Source: Sepiola atlantica
Lineage: Eukaryota > Mollusca > Cephalopoda > Sepiida > Sepiolidae
Assembly: GCA_963556195.1 (NCBI GenBank)
Contig: OY744535.1
Coordinates: 87,423,949-87,487,948 of the forward strand
Direction: 5' to 3'
DNA: 64,000 bases
In this document: one piece after another, positions 24,906 to 37,922 of the stretch
How positions within the stretch are numbered: position 1 is the stretch's first letter
Layout: each line of letters opens with the position of its first letter
Notes under the pieces: model-generated
Seen by the model: only the letters and a program-made list of their open reading frames with translations
Databases searched by the model: none
What the model was told of the DNA's origin: nothing
Program-made: the position numbers and the translations under genes

Positions 24906-25965
24906 CCATACAAACTACCGCGCTTGGTATATATGCACATTTGCTCACAACGTGTATGTTGAGCTTACTAGGAGTAAAAAAAAAAAATGTTCACCTAGGG
25001 TAAACAACATTATAGTTTTAATTTGAATGAAATACTTCTGAACAATAATATTTCAAAACAAAAGAAAAACATTATACTCCATTCTGCTTACGTGAAATGC
25101 TAATGCAGTATGGATCCAAACGTGTGATTAGTAAACTGATGAGTACGTTTTGAATCTCAACTTAAAACGCCTAATGTGTCTATCATTATTGAGCAGCCGT
25201 GATAGACGAAATGCCTACTCTATTTTGGTTATGGCTGTTCCTAGTGTTGACACATTATCTGCTACACAGATCACAACACGGCAATGTATTTGGAAATTGA
25301 TGAAGTCGATGTTATTTAATCACCAATGTTAAGGAAATGAAATAACAGAAAATAAACATTTGTAAAACGGTATTTCAGAATTCCAAAACTACGACGATTC
25401 AAATAACCGGAGATTAAAACTACCAAATGAAAATTAGAATAGCGGTTAACTTTACATTTGCAGACTCGTTCTGTGTGACTGTTTTCTAGTGGTTGAACAC
25501 AAACTCATCAGTACGTCTTACGTTAACAATACACTTCCTAAGTACTTAAGGCTATTACCAAGTCAGTTTGTTCAAAACTACGTTGTTTTTGAAAAATATA
25601 TTACAGCAATTTGTTTTTGTGAACTTCCATTTTTAAAAATAAGTCACGGACGATTTGCTAAAATAAAACTACTTGCAATGAAAAGAAAACACCGATAAGG
25701 TTATTTTAATTTCTTTACTTTTTATAACGTTCTTAATTTCACCCGACGCAACTATACTTTGTCAAGATTTTCAAAAAATAAATAGATGCTCTATCATAAC
25801 TGCAATATTTCAAGGTGTTCCGGAAGTGTTGGCCGAATTTCGAAGTGAATGAAAAATAAATAAAATGTATATCCCATGAACGATGTAATCCAATAGTCAT
25901 AAATGGTGAGTGATGACACGTTAAGCCGTTCTGTTAGTTCTTATGTTGGTTATTTAGGGTTATTT
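24906..25965. other. Anonymous AT-rich DNA
   Basis: Short frames at 25,150-25,332 and 25,489-25,698 on the plus strand carry no recognisable motif. No repeat family was recognised. Confidence 0.45.
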
Positions 25966-26163
25966 TTATGTATTCATTTGTTCGAAATCTGTAGATCTGT
26001 CTGTGCGTTCTTCACCATTAAGTGTAGAGTCTTCAGCTCTAAACATTCTGAACACCTTGCGTACAGTTCTTTCAGGTAAACCATGTTCACCGCACACTTT
26101 ACAAATATTTTTGTTGTTCAAGAGGCATATTTGCTTTAATGGAAATAGAAAAGCATTAACCAC
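25966..26163 (-). pseudogene. Mariner-type transposase N-terminal fragment
   Basis: A 65-codon minus-strand frame reads NNKNICKVCGEHGLPERTVR followed by KVFRMFRAEDSTLNGEERTDRS. This matches the helix-turn-helix DNA-binding part of mariner transposases: an AxxICxVYGEdxlsxRTVRKWFxxF-type helix pair, then a D/E-rich linker and an RSGRPS-like motif, here RTDRSTDF. No DDD/DDE catalytic domain or terminal inverted repeats were found next to it, so it is a short remnant. In intact elements this domain binds the inverted repeats. The match is to the family pattern only. Confidence 0.55.
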
Positions 26164-26169
26164 ATAAAA

Positions 26170-27075
26170 GGGGTCTTACAATTTTCTTTTTAAAACATCC
26201 AAAATTAGTTTTAATTTGTTTTATTCAAGTGAACTATCTATGTAATCAATAATTGGCTATGTCCCAACGTAGCGATACATGAACTACTAAAAATCGGTGC
26301 GTATTTTCTGAACATCCTTATGCAAAGTTTGCAAAAAGTCTATCTACTGAAATTCGATAATGTATTTTTAAAATTGTTAACACCTTTCTAAAATGGAAGT
26401 GTGGTGAGATTTACAAACAAAACAATTAATTTGAAAACAATTAAAATAAAACTCGTAATTACAGCTGAAATTTATATAATATATTATTCACACTGAACAA
26501 GTGGAACAGAGTCAAGAGAGCAAACAATGCTACATTAGGCGTTTCTTTATATTCCCAAATAAATATATGTAACAATAAATCATTTCATATTCAATAACAT
26601 CGAAATTAAAATAGATGCTTATGAATTCTATTGCATGTCTCTCTTACAGTTAACAGTTGCCCCAGAAGATTCTTGTAGTAGAATTTTACAAGTTACTTAC
26701 ATTTCCATATTGTATGATACACTGATGGACTACTGTATGGTTTGGGAAAAGCGTTATTGTTGCCGATGCAACTGATACTCCAGTTTGTTTGAAATATTGT
26801 CGCAAGAAGACCCAATAATATTGCCGCCAGGAGCACTTAATAACACTTACTAAGATGAATTCCGGAAAATACGTACATTGTTGTTGTTGTAAACTATCTA
26901 AGTCATATTATATCATTAATGCAGTCTTCTCAATGAGGTGCCGTAATATTTCGATTTGTTATGGTTGTATAACTTATTTGACTAAAGACACCATGCATTA
27001 TTTGCCTCAAATACAACATGTACATTATGTTTTTAAATACTTTAAAGATTGAATTGAAATCTTATGATTTAATGT
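26170..27075. other. Anonymous AT-rich DNA
   Basis: No gene or repeat recognised. A 65-codon plus-strand frame at 26,855-27,052 contains several cysteines (VHCCCCKLSK, MRCRNISICYGC) but has no recognised family and is short. Confidence 0.45.
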
Positions 27076-27080
27076 CCACT

Positions 27081-27082
<2 letters not shown>

Positions 27083-27155
<73 letters not shown>

Positions 27156-27159
27156 ATTA

Positions 27160-27210
<51 letters not shown>
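27083..27210. repeat. (TA)n microsatellite
   Basis: About 125 bases of TA repeats with one ATTATATATATAATTAATAC interruption. It forms the left border of the 5S-derived repeat. Confidence 0.97.
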
Positions 27211-27218
<8 letters not shown>

Positions 27219-27224
27219 TTTGTA

Positions 27225-27442
27225 AATGGGTGACCATTGGGAATACCAGGTGCTGTATGTGCTCTCTTCTTATCTCGGCATTGTTTCCAGTCGTCCTGTA
27301 TTACTACTTGCCATTGGAATCAAGTATGCCGACTCAGGAGAGCGGTGTTTTGGGATTGCGCAACCCTTGCAATTACAAATTCACGCGCGGGCAGCCCCTG
27401 GTGGGGCACTCATACGTCGAAATCGACGGGATAGTCCATCAT
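27225..27442 (+). mobile_element. 5S rRNA-derived SINE-like repeat (truncated head)
   Basis: The first 39 bases, AATGGGTGACCATTGGGAAT then ACCAGGTGCTGTATGTGCT, match the 3' third of metazoan 5S rRNA (GGGTGACCGCCTGGGAATAC then the CGGGTGCTGTA-type end). They include the C-box region of the internal promoter with a few changes. The following roughly 175 bases are not 5S and are much richer in GC than the surroundings. They contain GCGGGCAGCCCCTGGTGGGG and a small hairpin CGTCG-AAAT-CGACG near the end. TA repeats flank both sides, as if the element had inserted into a microsatellite. A 5S-headed (SINE3-like) element missing its 5' part is the best reading; a displaced 5S rDNA spacer is the alternative. 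Open frames across it (27,226-27,546) are shadows. Confidence 0.65.
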
Positions 27443-29289
27443 ATATATATATATATTATTTATTTCTATTGACAATTCACAATTACTATTACATTTTAGA
27501 AAATTTAAATCAAGACATAACTTCTGGAGGTATCCCAATCGTTTAGTAAAGTATTCAAAAAGCGAAGCTTAAACAAATACTCATTTTTATTGAATATAAG
27601 TTAAAAGTTCGGACGCCTCTGATTTTGATAGTCTAAAATATTTCAATACATCTCCTAACGTGTTAGTTTTTGTTACAAGTAGTAATATTTATTATTCTTG
27701 CCAGGGAGCTTTGAAATTGGGTCCTTAGAAAAGAGTATGCAAAAATACGACTAAAGTGCAAAAATATAATGCACATGGCTTATCAATGTTTCTGTAAAAA
27801 AACGAATGAATGCAACTCTAAAAAATATTTCCGGCATACTTGGGCGCCCTTTGACCTATCCTCTGCAAGGTAGCTCATCAGTATATTAATAGTTTTCTTT
27901 TATTTGTAGGAAAAAGAAATCGAATATCAATTCTGATCACTGTAGTAGCCAGTGACCGATAGGCAACTTCAAATGTTATAGTCAACGTTTCTCGCCGATT
28001 TTGTTATGTTGTAATTAGTTGTGTAATCATCATGAGTATTTGGATAGACAAAGAAGACGCAGTGGTGTCTATTTCCGCTCTAGCTAAGGTTGAGTTCAGA
28101 GTGTGTTACAGTCTACACGGACAAGTGGTTTCCCATAATTGATGAGCTGTGTCTATACGCTTAACTGAATTTGTAGAAAACTGGAGGTATACAGATTCGC
28201 AATTATCACTGAGAATGTGCTATTTCTGGTTCCCTCCTCTGGCATAAGTTGCCTAAATACTATTCAGTTTCTTATAATCAACGCGTGTATCACAATCTAG
28301 CGAAAGTAATGTTACAATACCGACGATATTTTTATGTGAATTGAATTCTCTCATTACTCAACAATTTGAGATATTTTGGCTGCTGTGAAGTTACCGATCA
28401 CTTATTATTAGGTATACTCTGAAACAGAGTGCTACAAACTGACTATGTCTAAATTGAGGGGTTAAATATCATGTGTGGTGAGCCCGAGAGAAACGTGCGT
28501 CGGATATCTATTTTTACGCTGTTAGCCTCTACCCCACCCCATCACCGTATCATTCTCATATCGTTTTCATATCTTCTTCTATTTCTGCATGTTAAAAACT
28601 ATTCACTGTCGTCCCAACCTGTCTGTGTAAGGATGAATATACATTAATCCCTCGGTATAATACAGAAGTTTACGACTGTTACAATATAACTCCCGATTTC
28701 TTACAAAGTTCAGAAACACAGCCTTTCGAAAACATGGTTTTATAATTTCTAATTAGTATTTTCAATAATTATAATTTTCATAGTCAAGGTACTTTTACAG
28801 TTTGCGATCCATATCCATTTCGAGGATTTTCGTCAATATAAAATAATCTCCCTGTGTTTTACTCCGCGGATTGTATTCAATTATCCGATTGTGTAGAACA
28901 TCTACTTTAAAAGATGAAAATAACGTGTTTTCGGTTCGTTCGCATGCAAAAGCGTCGGCTATATTTTTCATAAGTGTTGTTTAAGTACAAAAGCTGGCTG
29001 ATCGATCCCCTCCAGAAAATAGTACATTCAAACCTGTAAATGTATCGAACATTTTAAGATAATAAAACGAAAACAATTATATTCACTACGGTATCTGTAA
29101 TAAATTAAACACATATTTAACCTTTAAAAATGTGCTCGACGAGCAGTATTTTCTTTATATGAGCGTTTTGACATTTTCAAAATTAAGTTGTCTGTACAAG
29201 TAGAAGTTAATTTGATTTTCTTAAAAAATCAAAATAATATATACAGCTAAAAAGTTACTAATTTAATAATGTGCTAGGTGCTTGAAAAA

Positions 29290-29297
29290 TGACGTCA
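29290..29297. promoter_or_regulatory. Perfect CRE octamer TGACGTCA
   Basis: The 8-bp palindrome is the full cAMP-response element bound by CREB/ATF factors in animals. There is no neighbouring gene or clear TATA element, so it may be chance; a second one lies 2 kb away. Confidence 0.25.
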
Positions 29298-31350
29298 TCG
29301 TTCAGCTGATGGGGGATCATAAAGAATATAACCCCTATCCTCAAATGGTTTACTCTTAAATTTCAAGTTAGCAATGTGACAATGAAAATATTATCTCTTA
29401 TCGATTCTAATACGGAAAATGTTATCGATATACGATAATTCGGCTATTTTTGGTGATAATTGTTGCTGATTTTTGTAGAACCAGTGCTTATTTTCCTTCA
29501 TCCGTACGTCTTACCATTAGATAATGGGTGTGTAATATTAGGCGTTTAATTAGAACTACCTCAGGTTAGGTCGAATCAGATGTGGTAGTATTTGTCACAA
29601 TATACACGATCGTTTACCAAATATCCTCTTTACAATGTATTCGCCTTCAAAATGAACAACCTAATCGTATAAACAATATGTAAGGTTTTGGTATAAAACG
29701 TCCTATCTGCAGTTGGCATGACGTAAACTATAACAGCCACCGGACAATGCATTAGTTTGAAATGTAAACTCTAATTGTAAATGTACTTCATTTGCCTAAA
29801 AATCTGTAGTAAATTTCATTAATTTTCTATTAAACATGTATTTTTATCTTCATCATTTGTCGATGGTTTTTTTCATTAATGGTTCAGGATAATTTTGCAA
29901 TATTTCTCTTTTTTTCATCTTTCCTTATTGTATTACGTCCGGCAATATATTTAATTTAATTGATTATCAAATCTTTTGCTAACACGTACGAAGTGACAAA
30001 TGGTTTAACACTCTAACTGACCCTTACGTAATTCTGGGAACGAAGATACCACACAGGACCGTCTGCATTTTGCAATACATCCACATTGCATTTTCGAACT
30101 TACTTGCAAAACAGTATAGGAAAATGAATTCAGAGAATAAATGGTCATAAAAATAACGAATTCAATGATTCAGTTGCAGTATGAGGAACACTTTGAAAGA
30201 ATATAGACTAAAAAAGAACAGAATATGATGTCGGTAGCATCTCTCATGTTACTGTTTCACGCAGTATAACGCTTAGTGTAGCCTTATCCATGTCATATCC
30301 CAATGAAGATACACTGCAAGTGTGCCTTAAAACAACATACACGTCGTATTTGTAAATGCGAGTTCCAGTGTAATTGAAAAGAGAACCCTGCATATCACAG
30401 GACTGCGCGTCTCCATAGCGTGATGGATCAGTTTTCGGATCATGAATGTGGTTATATATCAAGTAATTATTTTACAATAGCAAATTGCAACCCGTCATGT
30501 AAAAATACAATCACAAGATATTGCATCTACATATTGTCTAAATATGTGTACAATGCTTCTGTAAACCTGGATATTGTACGCATCACCACGATCCCCTCCG
30601 ACAGACTGTTCAAAGAACTAGATACACGGACTGAGCAGTCTGTCTTTCTTATGTTCAGAAGAAATCGAGGATGCTACATAGTCTACAGGTGTCTGGAGTG
30701 ATCGCGAAATCTGTTGGGTGTGAAAAATTGTTATTAAATGTATATGCCTATTCGCGTTTATGATGCTGTATATCAGAATTCAAATTGTTCGAAACCTTAG
30801 CTGATCAAATGAGAACAGAGTTAGTCTTTGAAGCCCTACTTTGTTTTTAAGGGTCGTTATAATCAGTGTCAAGCCTCACGGTTTTAACACACGAAAGTAA
30901 ACACTATTGACGATTGAAAATGTATGATCACATAACTTCTGCAAGTATAGAGTAGATTTGACAACTATTTTCAATTAACGACATAAATGGTAATAAATGA
31001 AAACTACCCCCACACACCAAACTATTTAGAAATGTACTAATTAATCAAATATACGAGTATATATAGTATCGAGATGTGGAAACGGGTATTTCTATTTTAG
31101 TAACTAGTGATTATAATACACTCTTCGTGCACTGACATAAAAACTAATCTGAGAAAAATACATTTCATTTCAAATATATAATTTAAATAACAAAGTTAGC
31201 ATTATTCATTATCATTTATTTAATACTTTAAATATATAGATATGTGTTACTATCCAAAGTTAGTCTCAATGTTGTTCTACATTGCCTCATAAATGAATAT
31301 AAGATTGTGTTTTGACTTTAAATCCGAATAAAAATATTGAAGTTAATTGA

Positions 31351-31358
31351 TGACGTCA
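31351..31358. promoter_or_regulatory. Perfect CRE octamer TGACGTCA
   Basis: The same full CREB/ATF palindrome as at 29,290. Context is AT-rich and geneless; function is unproven. Confidence 0.25.
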
Positions 31359-31433
31359 TTGTTATTTTCAGTCGTATAATTTGATGTTTGCTATTTACAC
31401 TCTAAAGAAAAAACAGCCAATATGTAAGATATC

Positions 31434-31488
<55 letters not shown>
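31434..31488. repeat. (TA)n microsatellite
   Basis: About 27 uninterrupted TA units. Confidence 0.97.
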
Positions 31489-31489
<1 letters not shown>

Positions 31490-32474
31490 CATTTATATTC
31501 TCATATAATTTACATTACTGCTGATTTGAGCAAGATATCTACCATTGTTGCGGTCTCTTCCTTGTCTGCCTTGTGGAGATAAAATTAAAATCAAACCGTA
31601 TGCTTACATTAAACACGACTGTTTTCGAACTGACAAATTGTCATCGGTCTATTTTACAATATTATAAAGATTGCATTTGTTTTGCGGCATATTAATAGAT
31701 AATAAAGATGTTGTTATAATTTTGTATTAGTAACATGAATATTTCGCATAATTGTATATTCTTAATCACCAAATGATTGAAAATAACTTACACATATTTC
31801 CTTATTTTAGAGATGGCGAGTCATTTGAAGTTAATATAACATGGAAAATATTACAAAAGGAAGACATGTAAATCACCAAATAATATACAATGACCTCAGA
31901 ACATATAACACACGTCAAAACAATACCCTATTTGTACAAATTGTGAACACTTGTAAAAATGTCCTAAGTTCGTCGTGAACATTACGTAATAATACACACT
32001 TGTGTCGGCCAGTAACAATTGCAATGTAGCTGTGTGACATCCAACCATTATGTGGTTCAAGTAAGTGTATATATATTGTAAAACAAAACTTATCCAAGTC
32101 GTTAGTGGGCATTACTGATGCCACGTGTTAACAAACAGCGTTGGGCCGTTCAGTGATTGGTAATCCCCATTTTAAGCACAAAATTATGTCCCACCCGTCC
32201 TTGTGTGTGTGGTGAGCATGGAAAGCGCAATCTGTCAGCAATAACTGGTATGGGAAAGTTGGGTACGCAACAAGAAAATATACGTTGCGGCTTTCGCTGA
32301 GAAAGAATCACAACCCGCATTACTCGTTAATATCTCGCCGTTTAACAATGGGAGAGCAGTTCCCTCGTACCATCACTCATGACATTTTCTTTCTTTTTTC
32401 TGTCTCCCTAAATGTCGCCGCCTTAAATTATTTAATTCGTCTAAGTCACAAGACACACATGGAGAGATAGAGAA

Positions 32475-32475
<1 letters not shown>
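31489..32475. other. Anonymous AT-rich DNA
   Basis: No recognisable gene, RNA or repeat. Confidence 0.45.
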
Positions 32476-32514
<39 letters not shown>

Positions 32515-32536
32515 ATATATATACATATATATATAA

Positions 32537-32567
<31 letters not shown>

Positions 32568-32610
32568 TATATAGATAGATAGATAGATATATAGATAGAT
32601 AGATATATAC
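32476..32610. repeat. (TA)n with GT and (GATA)n blocks
   Basis: TA repeats with a short GTGTGTGT block are followed by TAGA/GATA tetranucleotides near 32,571-32,605. Frames on the minus strand are repeat artefacts. Confidence 0.95.
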
Positions 32611-33049
32611 ATAGATAAATAGGAGACAGAGAAAACAGAAAAAGAGAGAAAGAAAGAATAAAATAACCCAAAGCATTATCGCATTAAAGGTGAGACTGTC
32701 TTTCGAAAGAAAAGTTACATTTAGTCGCCATGCAAGCGGTACATTTCTGCACCAAGTGTATAGAATGCTATTCCGTTCGTTTCGAAACAGGAACACGAGA
32801 AATAGTTATGGGTCTAGAGGAGTATCAGCAATGTCGCTGATCCTCTGCGCATAACTTGCATTGATGCCGACATATTATAATATTAGCTTATTAGCAAGTT
32901 TAATTGGAAAGCAATACACGAATTGGCCGTCATTTTAAAAAGTAGTGGTATGATATTTACTTAATAAACCATCCTGAATTCTTATGAAGTGCTAGTGTTA
33001 TATTATGGGTGGGGCCTCACATGTTTGGAAACGATTAAGTTAGCGAGTA

Positions 33050-33670
33050 TGAATTATGGCTGGGGCCAGTTGAGACAATAAGTGCGGGTCAAGTTTACAT
33101 GCACCAAAAGAGATTGTTGTGAGTGAATCATTTTGTCAAACCATAACAAGGTGACACATTCGGCACCGACACAGAGAATCTCGGGTCGGAAAAGGTCAGA
33201 TATTGAACGATTGTTTAATGTCGAATATGATTGGCCGACGCGAGGCAAGTGGTTGTTGCGTCATTTGTTTTTCTCAAAAACTGGAGTTTTTGAACAGAGT
33301 ACGCTTTAGCGATAAGATCAACCATGTAGCCGCTAGTCCTGAAAGCAAGCGGACCCATGAAAATATGGGCTAAACCGTTATGGTGTGTGATCTTGAATGA
33401 GATCCGACATATATCCCCATGCATCCGTCGCACCCCACAACAACATATATGAATGAGAAGGATGGAATGAGACGAATGGATGAAAATCCCGCCACAGCAC
33501 AAGACAGATGAATAACAGAATTGAATCTCTCTCTAAGAACAACGTGTCTCCGAGTTGTGTCTCCTGCATGAAAAAAGTGTGTCCATAGAACGAAAGCGAC
33601 CAGACGGATCACGATCAGAGACGTACTGAAACCTACGGCACAGATAGCGACGACGACCAGTAGACAAAGA
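33050..33670. other. GC-richer island of unknown nature
   Basis: For about 600 bases the composition is clearly less AT-rich than on either side. The minus strand has three partly overlapping open frames (80-95 codons at 33,215-33,502 and 33,370-33,612, 64 codons at 33,054-33,248), none with a motif that I recognise. On the plus strand it ends near AAG/GTAACT (33,680), a fair splice-donor match. It could be a host exon region or an old transposon. Confidence 0.3.
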
Positions 33671-36600
33671 AAACATTATAAGGTAACTTTTTGTGTACAA
33701 TTGAACATTTACGGGTCCTAATTTGATAAAGTGAAAAGAAAATAGGTAACAGTTAAAAAAGAAAGAACAAGTTTACTATGTTTAAAAAGAACACAGTTTA
33801 AAATAAATTGGTTAAAGAGAAAAGTGTTTGACGTAATTTAAAAAATAAACAGAGAAAAGTATAAAGGTTTTACACATTTATATAATTAGGAGAAAAAAGT
33901 TAAGAACGATTATGAAAGTCTAAAATGTTGAGACGTTGTTAAAAACTGTTAATTATTCATGCATCTGTGAAAGATATTAAGAACTTTAAATCGATTTTAT
34001 GATACAGGCTTTGGCCGGCGCTTCTGGGGGGTTTTCGTATTATTTCGACTTTCGAACGATAATAATCAGTAAGGATATCGCATATTACCATTGATAGTAA
34101 AACTAAAAATATAATGACACACTAGAACAGTTAATGATGATAGGAGTAATATTGATGCCAGCTTTAATATAAAAATAAACATAGATGGGCTTACTATTTG
34201 GTAGATAAGTATGTAGTTTGCATATTTAAATCGTTGAATTAAGTAATGGAAACAATTCCCTTATAGTTAAGACACATAGGTTATTCAGAACTTTCCAGGT
34301 CGTTTAATTACTCTACTTTAAAGAGCCATATCAAAATATTTAATCAGTTCTCAACCAATAAACACTAAATCAATCAACATTATCATGATCTTAATTATAA
34401 CATAGAATGAATACATCGCTAATACAATGGTGAGTTCTTACTTTGGAGGATATTGCTACTAAAATGTGTCAATTAGGCACGGGATAATAATCATTATTTT
34501 AATATGGAAAAACCTTTTGAATGACTAGATCTTTGTTATTTTCTTTGCTCACAAAATCACTAATACGCCTGACCTTGTCTCACCTATACTTCATATGCTC
34601 AAATTTCTTAAAAGCATGAAATTGGGAAATTAATAATCAATTTATTACGCGTGATAATTGGAGATGGTAGCGGAGTTTTATTAAACTCTTTAGCAATTTT
34701 CCAATATGATTTAAAATAGGTTTTGTTTCTTTCAACATTTGTATTTTTACTTTGAGTTTTACGAAAAAGTAATATTATCAGAAGATTAATCTGATGTCGG
34801 TAAAGTATGTTAAATAAAACAATGAACTAAAAATAGTAAGTGAATTAACATTCAATATCAGGCGGTGTATCAAAGGACATATAATTTCTTCTGCAGAAAT
34901 CTCAAGTTACTGCAGGCATTTATAATAATCCAGTGCTCTTTAGAAAATACAGTTGCAGCTATGCCCAGGTTCACTTGCTCTCCGACGAAAGTAAAGTAAA
35001 ACGCAAAGTCGGTTTTTATTGTAGGAAATTGTTACTTAAAACAAACAGACAGTCTAGATCAGAACAAAAATAACATATGCTCAGTCGCAAATGATTTCTT
35101 TTTCACTGACTGAGGATAGAACAATTATTCATCGTAGTACTACAACAACAGATACTGCGTTTTTCTCCTAGCCGAAAAGCAATTGCAGCCGTGGTTGACG
35201 GAGACAAATGAGTATTTATATTTTACCGTTTGGGTCGGAGTATGATTTAAACATTCAATAAATATGCTTAGAGATAAAAACACGTGGTATGGGATAATTG
35301 GCAGAAGAAAGCCGAACGCATGAATATGGTCCACTTTAATATAATGTTATGACAGAACAGGAAAGAAAATAAAATGAAAATTAAATCATAGGAACAATAT
35401 TGTTTTTTTTCTTTGGATGGGATGCGAAGGAGACATAGATCGGAAGTTCTATGAAGTTGCACAGTATTTAACTGTTCAGTATATGGGTTGTCTTTAATCA
35501 TAAATTCAGACGCATCACGATTCCTTTTTTATGAGTTGCATAGCTTCGCAATGGAAAACTAGGTTAAGACAATGATACTTTCGGTATTTAGCGTTTTAAT
35601 ATTTTCGTAAAATAAACGATATATTACAAAATATTATATATACTTTTAAGCATGTAAACTCTTTACATCTGACATACGAGAACATATTTTTTAACTTTCC
35701 GACATATTATTCAAATTTACTCATTCAAACGTTACGCTTCAACTCATTGCCATCTTGTCCTCACATACCAAGTATTTGCTATTTTCTCACACCTCACTAT
35801 CATCTACTACACTTTTCCATTGTGGTTTTCCTATGCTCAGTATGTGTCATATACCTCCCCTCCAATTGGAGGTCCAATGCCTGGTTAGTAATAATCAAAT
35901 AATGTATATGGAAATTCATAAACGTTCCCTGTTATCTTATGTAACTCACAAATCATAACATCAAAGTTGAATTGTGTCGACCGCTACTAAGACATTCAAT
36001 CTACGATCATCTTTATAAGGCGGAATTCTCTCCTGGAATTTAAGTCTCACAAAAGCCAAAGAAAAGCGAATGTTCCCAATTTTGGAGAAATTACACTTGT
36101 ACACGTCGCCTTCTTTTCTGCTAGAGGCGGAGGTGGCATTCCGAGCTACCGTCATCTGGAGATATAGCCACTTGATTTATATCGATCTGAAGGAATACTT
36201 TTACACGTGATGTTCCCTCCAAAGCCTCACAACAACCTTATCTACCTCTTTCGCTCCCTCTTTCTTTCAGCCATGTGACGCTTGTCTTTTTGTTTATAGA
36301 ACAGTTTGAGATTATATCTGACTGCATATTCGCTGACTCTTTCATCTCGTTTTCCTGAGTACGTATCAATGTTGAAGCAAAATTATGAGATATATACTAG
36401 CACCTATATTCTTTACACAAGCAAGACAAACAATGACAACAACTATAAAGAAAACGGTCGCATGATACGATTCGCTGTGAGGACTCCCCTTTTCTCTTTC
36501 GCTCGCTTGCCTTTTTATACCTTCGTAAAAAGTTAACAAGAGTACTAGAAACGTAAAACAAGACTCTGATCGTGAAACGTTATAAAGCTTCAGCCTCGCA

Positions 36601-37852
36601 CACCCTATGACGTATGCCTACTGATGTGCTCGCTCTCTACAAGGAACAGCTGTCATTATGATGTCTTTGTCATTGCCTCAAATCCATCTTATGATATTTC
36701 AGTGATAAAGTAGTGTAATTATTTACATAACGTATAAAACATCAAATAATTGTAGATCGCTTAGTTCGAATAGGTTCAGACATCAGCATTCATTATGTAT
36801 AGCATGTAAATTTTAACATGAAACATGTGATTTTTTTTGCAACGGGAGTACAAGCATCAATGCATATGAGATACGATCAGAAATAAGCTGGTGGCATTAT
36901 ATTAGCTACGTAATAATTAATTGGAATGTAGTAACGACACCACGCATGCTGGGGTAATAACGACAGATCTTATTAAACAACCGATTAAAATTAAAATGCC
37001 ATCTCCGTATCAGAGCAAAAGTGATTTCGATTACAAATAACAAAAGTGTATATTTTGTAAGATTCTTTTTATTTAAGTTAATTCACATATTGTATACAGT
37101 GACATTACAATTGGTGTGTTTCGTTTTAACATAAATGTGCGATTATAATTAACTAATACGCCGGAGTTATAAAAAAAACAAATAGTACGGCTGGCTACTT
37201 TATTACCCATCTTAAAGTAAATTTTTTAGTGAATCAATGGCTCTCATTGTTGGGGCAATCATAACGGAGAATACACTGCGACAAGATTTATGATTACTTT
37301 ACGAATCACACACCGTTTTAAGTAAATATTTTCAATAAAAAACTAACAAATGTGTAACTCGTCAAAAACTTGTCAGCTAGTCCAAGACTGACAGATTTAT
37401 AGACAGTTGGCAGACGTCGATCGATCGAAAGCAGATAAAAACCGAACAAGTCATTCACAAATTCTATTTCTTATAAATAAGAAAAACACCAGTAAAATCC
37501 CTCCCCTTGTCGTATCTCCTCAACATGAGCAAATTAAATTCTCGTTTTTGTTATTGTAACAAACCCGTCTTTAAATAAACACCATAACACACGTTATCAA
37601 CTAATTTGTGTCAACATTAACACCCGCCGGGTCTTACAAACGTAGTGTTTGAGTAAAAACATTAAGAGAGTAATCAGTCGAAGCGCATATGCTTTTCGTA
37701 GCCTTCGAACATTGAAATACATAAAGCAACGTGATACTTTCTTCTACACTTGACCCTATCCTGGAACGTGTTTATAATTTGCATATGTTTTATTTGACCA
37801 TTTTATTGGTCCGAAAATATGATTTGGTTTACTATCTTGATAACGAAGTAGT

Positions 37853-37854
<2 letters not shown>
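33671..37854. other. Anonymous AT-rich DNA
   Basis: No gene recognised. A strong acceptor-like sequence (pyrimidine tract then TTTCTTTCAG) ends at 36,270, but the following bases show no convincing exon. The minus-strand frame at 35,961-36,155 has no recognised family. Confidence 0.4.

Positions 37855-37918
<64 letters not shown>
37855..37918. repeat. (TA)n microsatellite
   Basis: About 31 TA units. Confidence 0.97.

Positions 37919-37922
<4 letters not shown>

Larger units (their letters stand above)
27443..31430. other. Anonymous AT-rich DNA
   Basis: No gene was recognised. Open frames such as 30,420-30,701 (93 codons, plus) lack known motifs. A perfect CRE-type octamer TGACGTCA occurs at 29,290-29,297 and another at 31,351-31,358, with no associated gene. 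Confidence 0.45.

Noticed and set aside
27225..27263. Functional 5S rRNA gene
   Set aside because: The first two thirds of 5S, including the A box, are absent.
27226..27546. 106-codon frame as a gene
   Set aside because: It overlaps the 5S-derived repeat and a TA tract; two other frames are equally open there.
36241..36540. Exon following the acceptor-like site at 36,270
   Set aside because: The pyrimidine tract and CAG are good, but no matching donor or recognisable protein follows.
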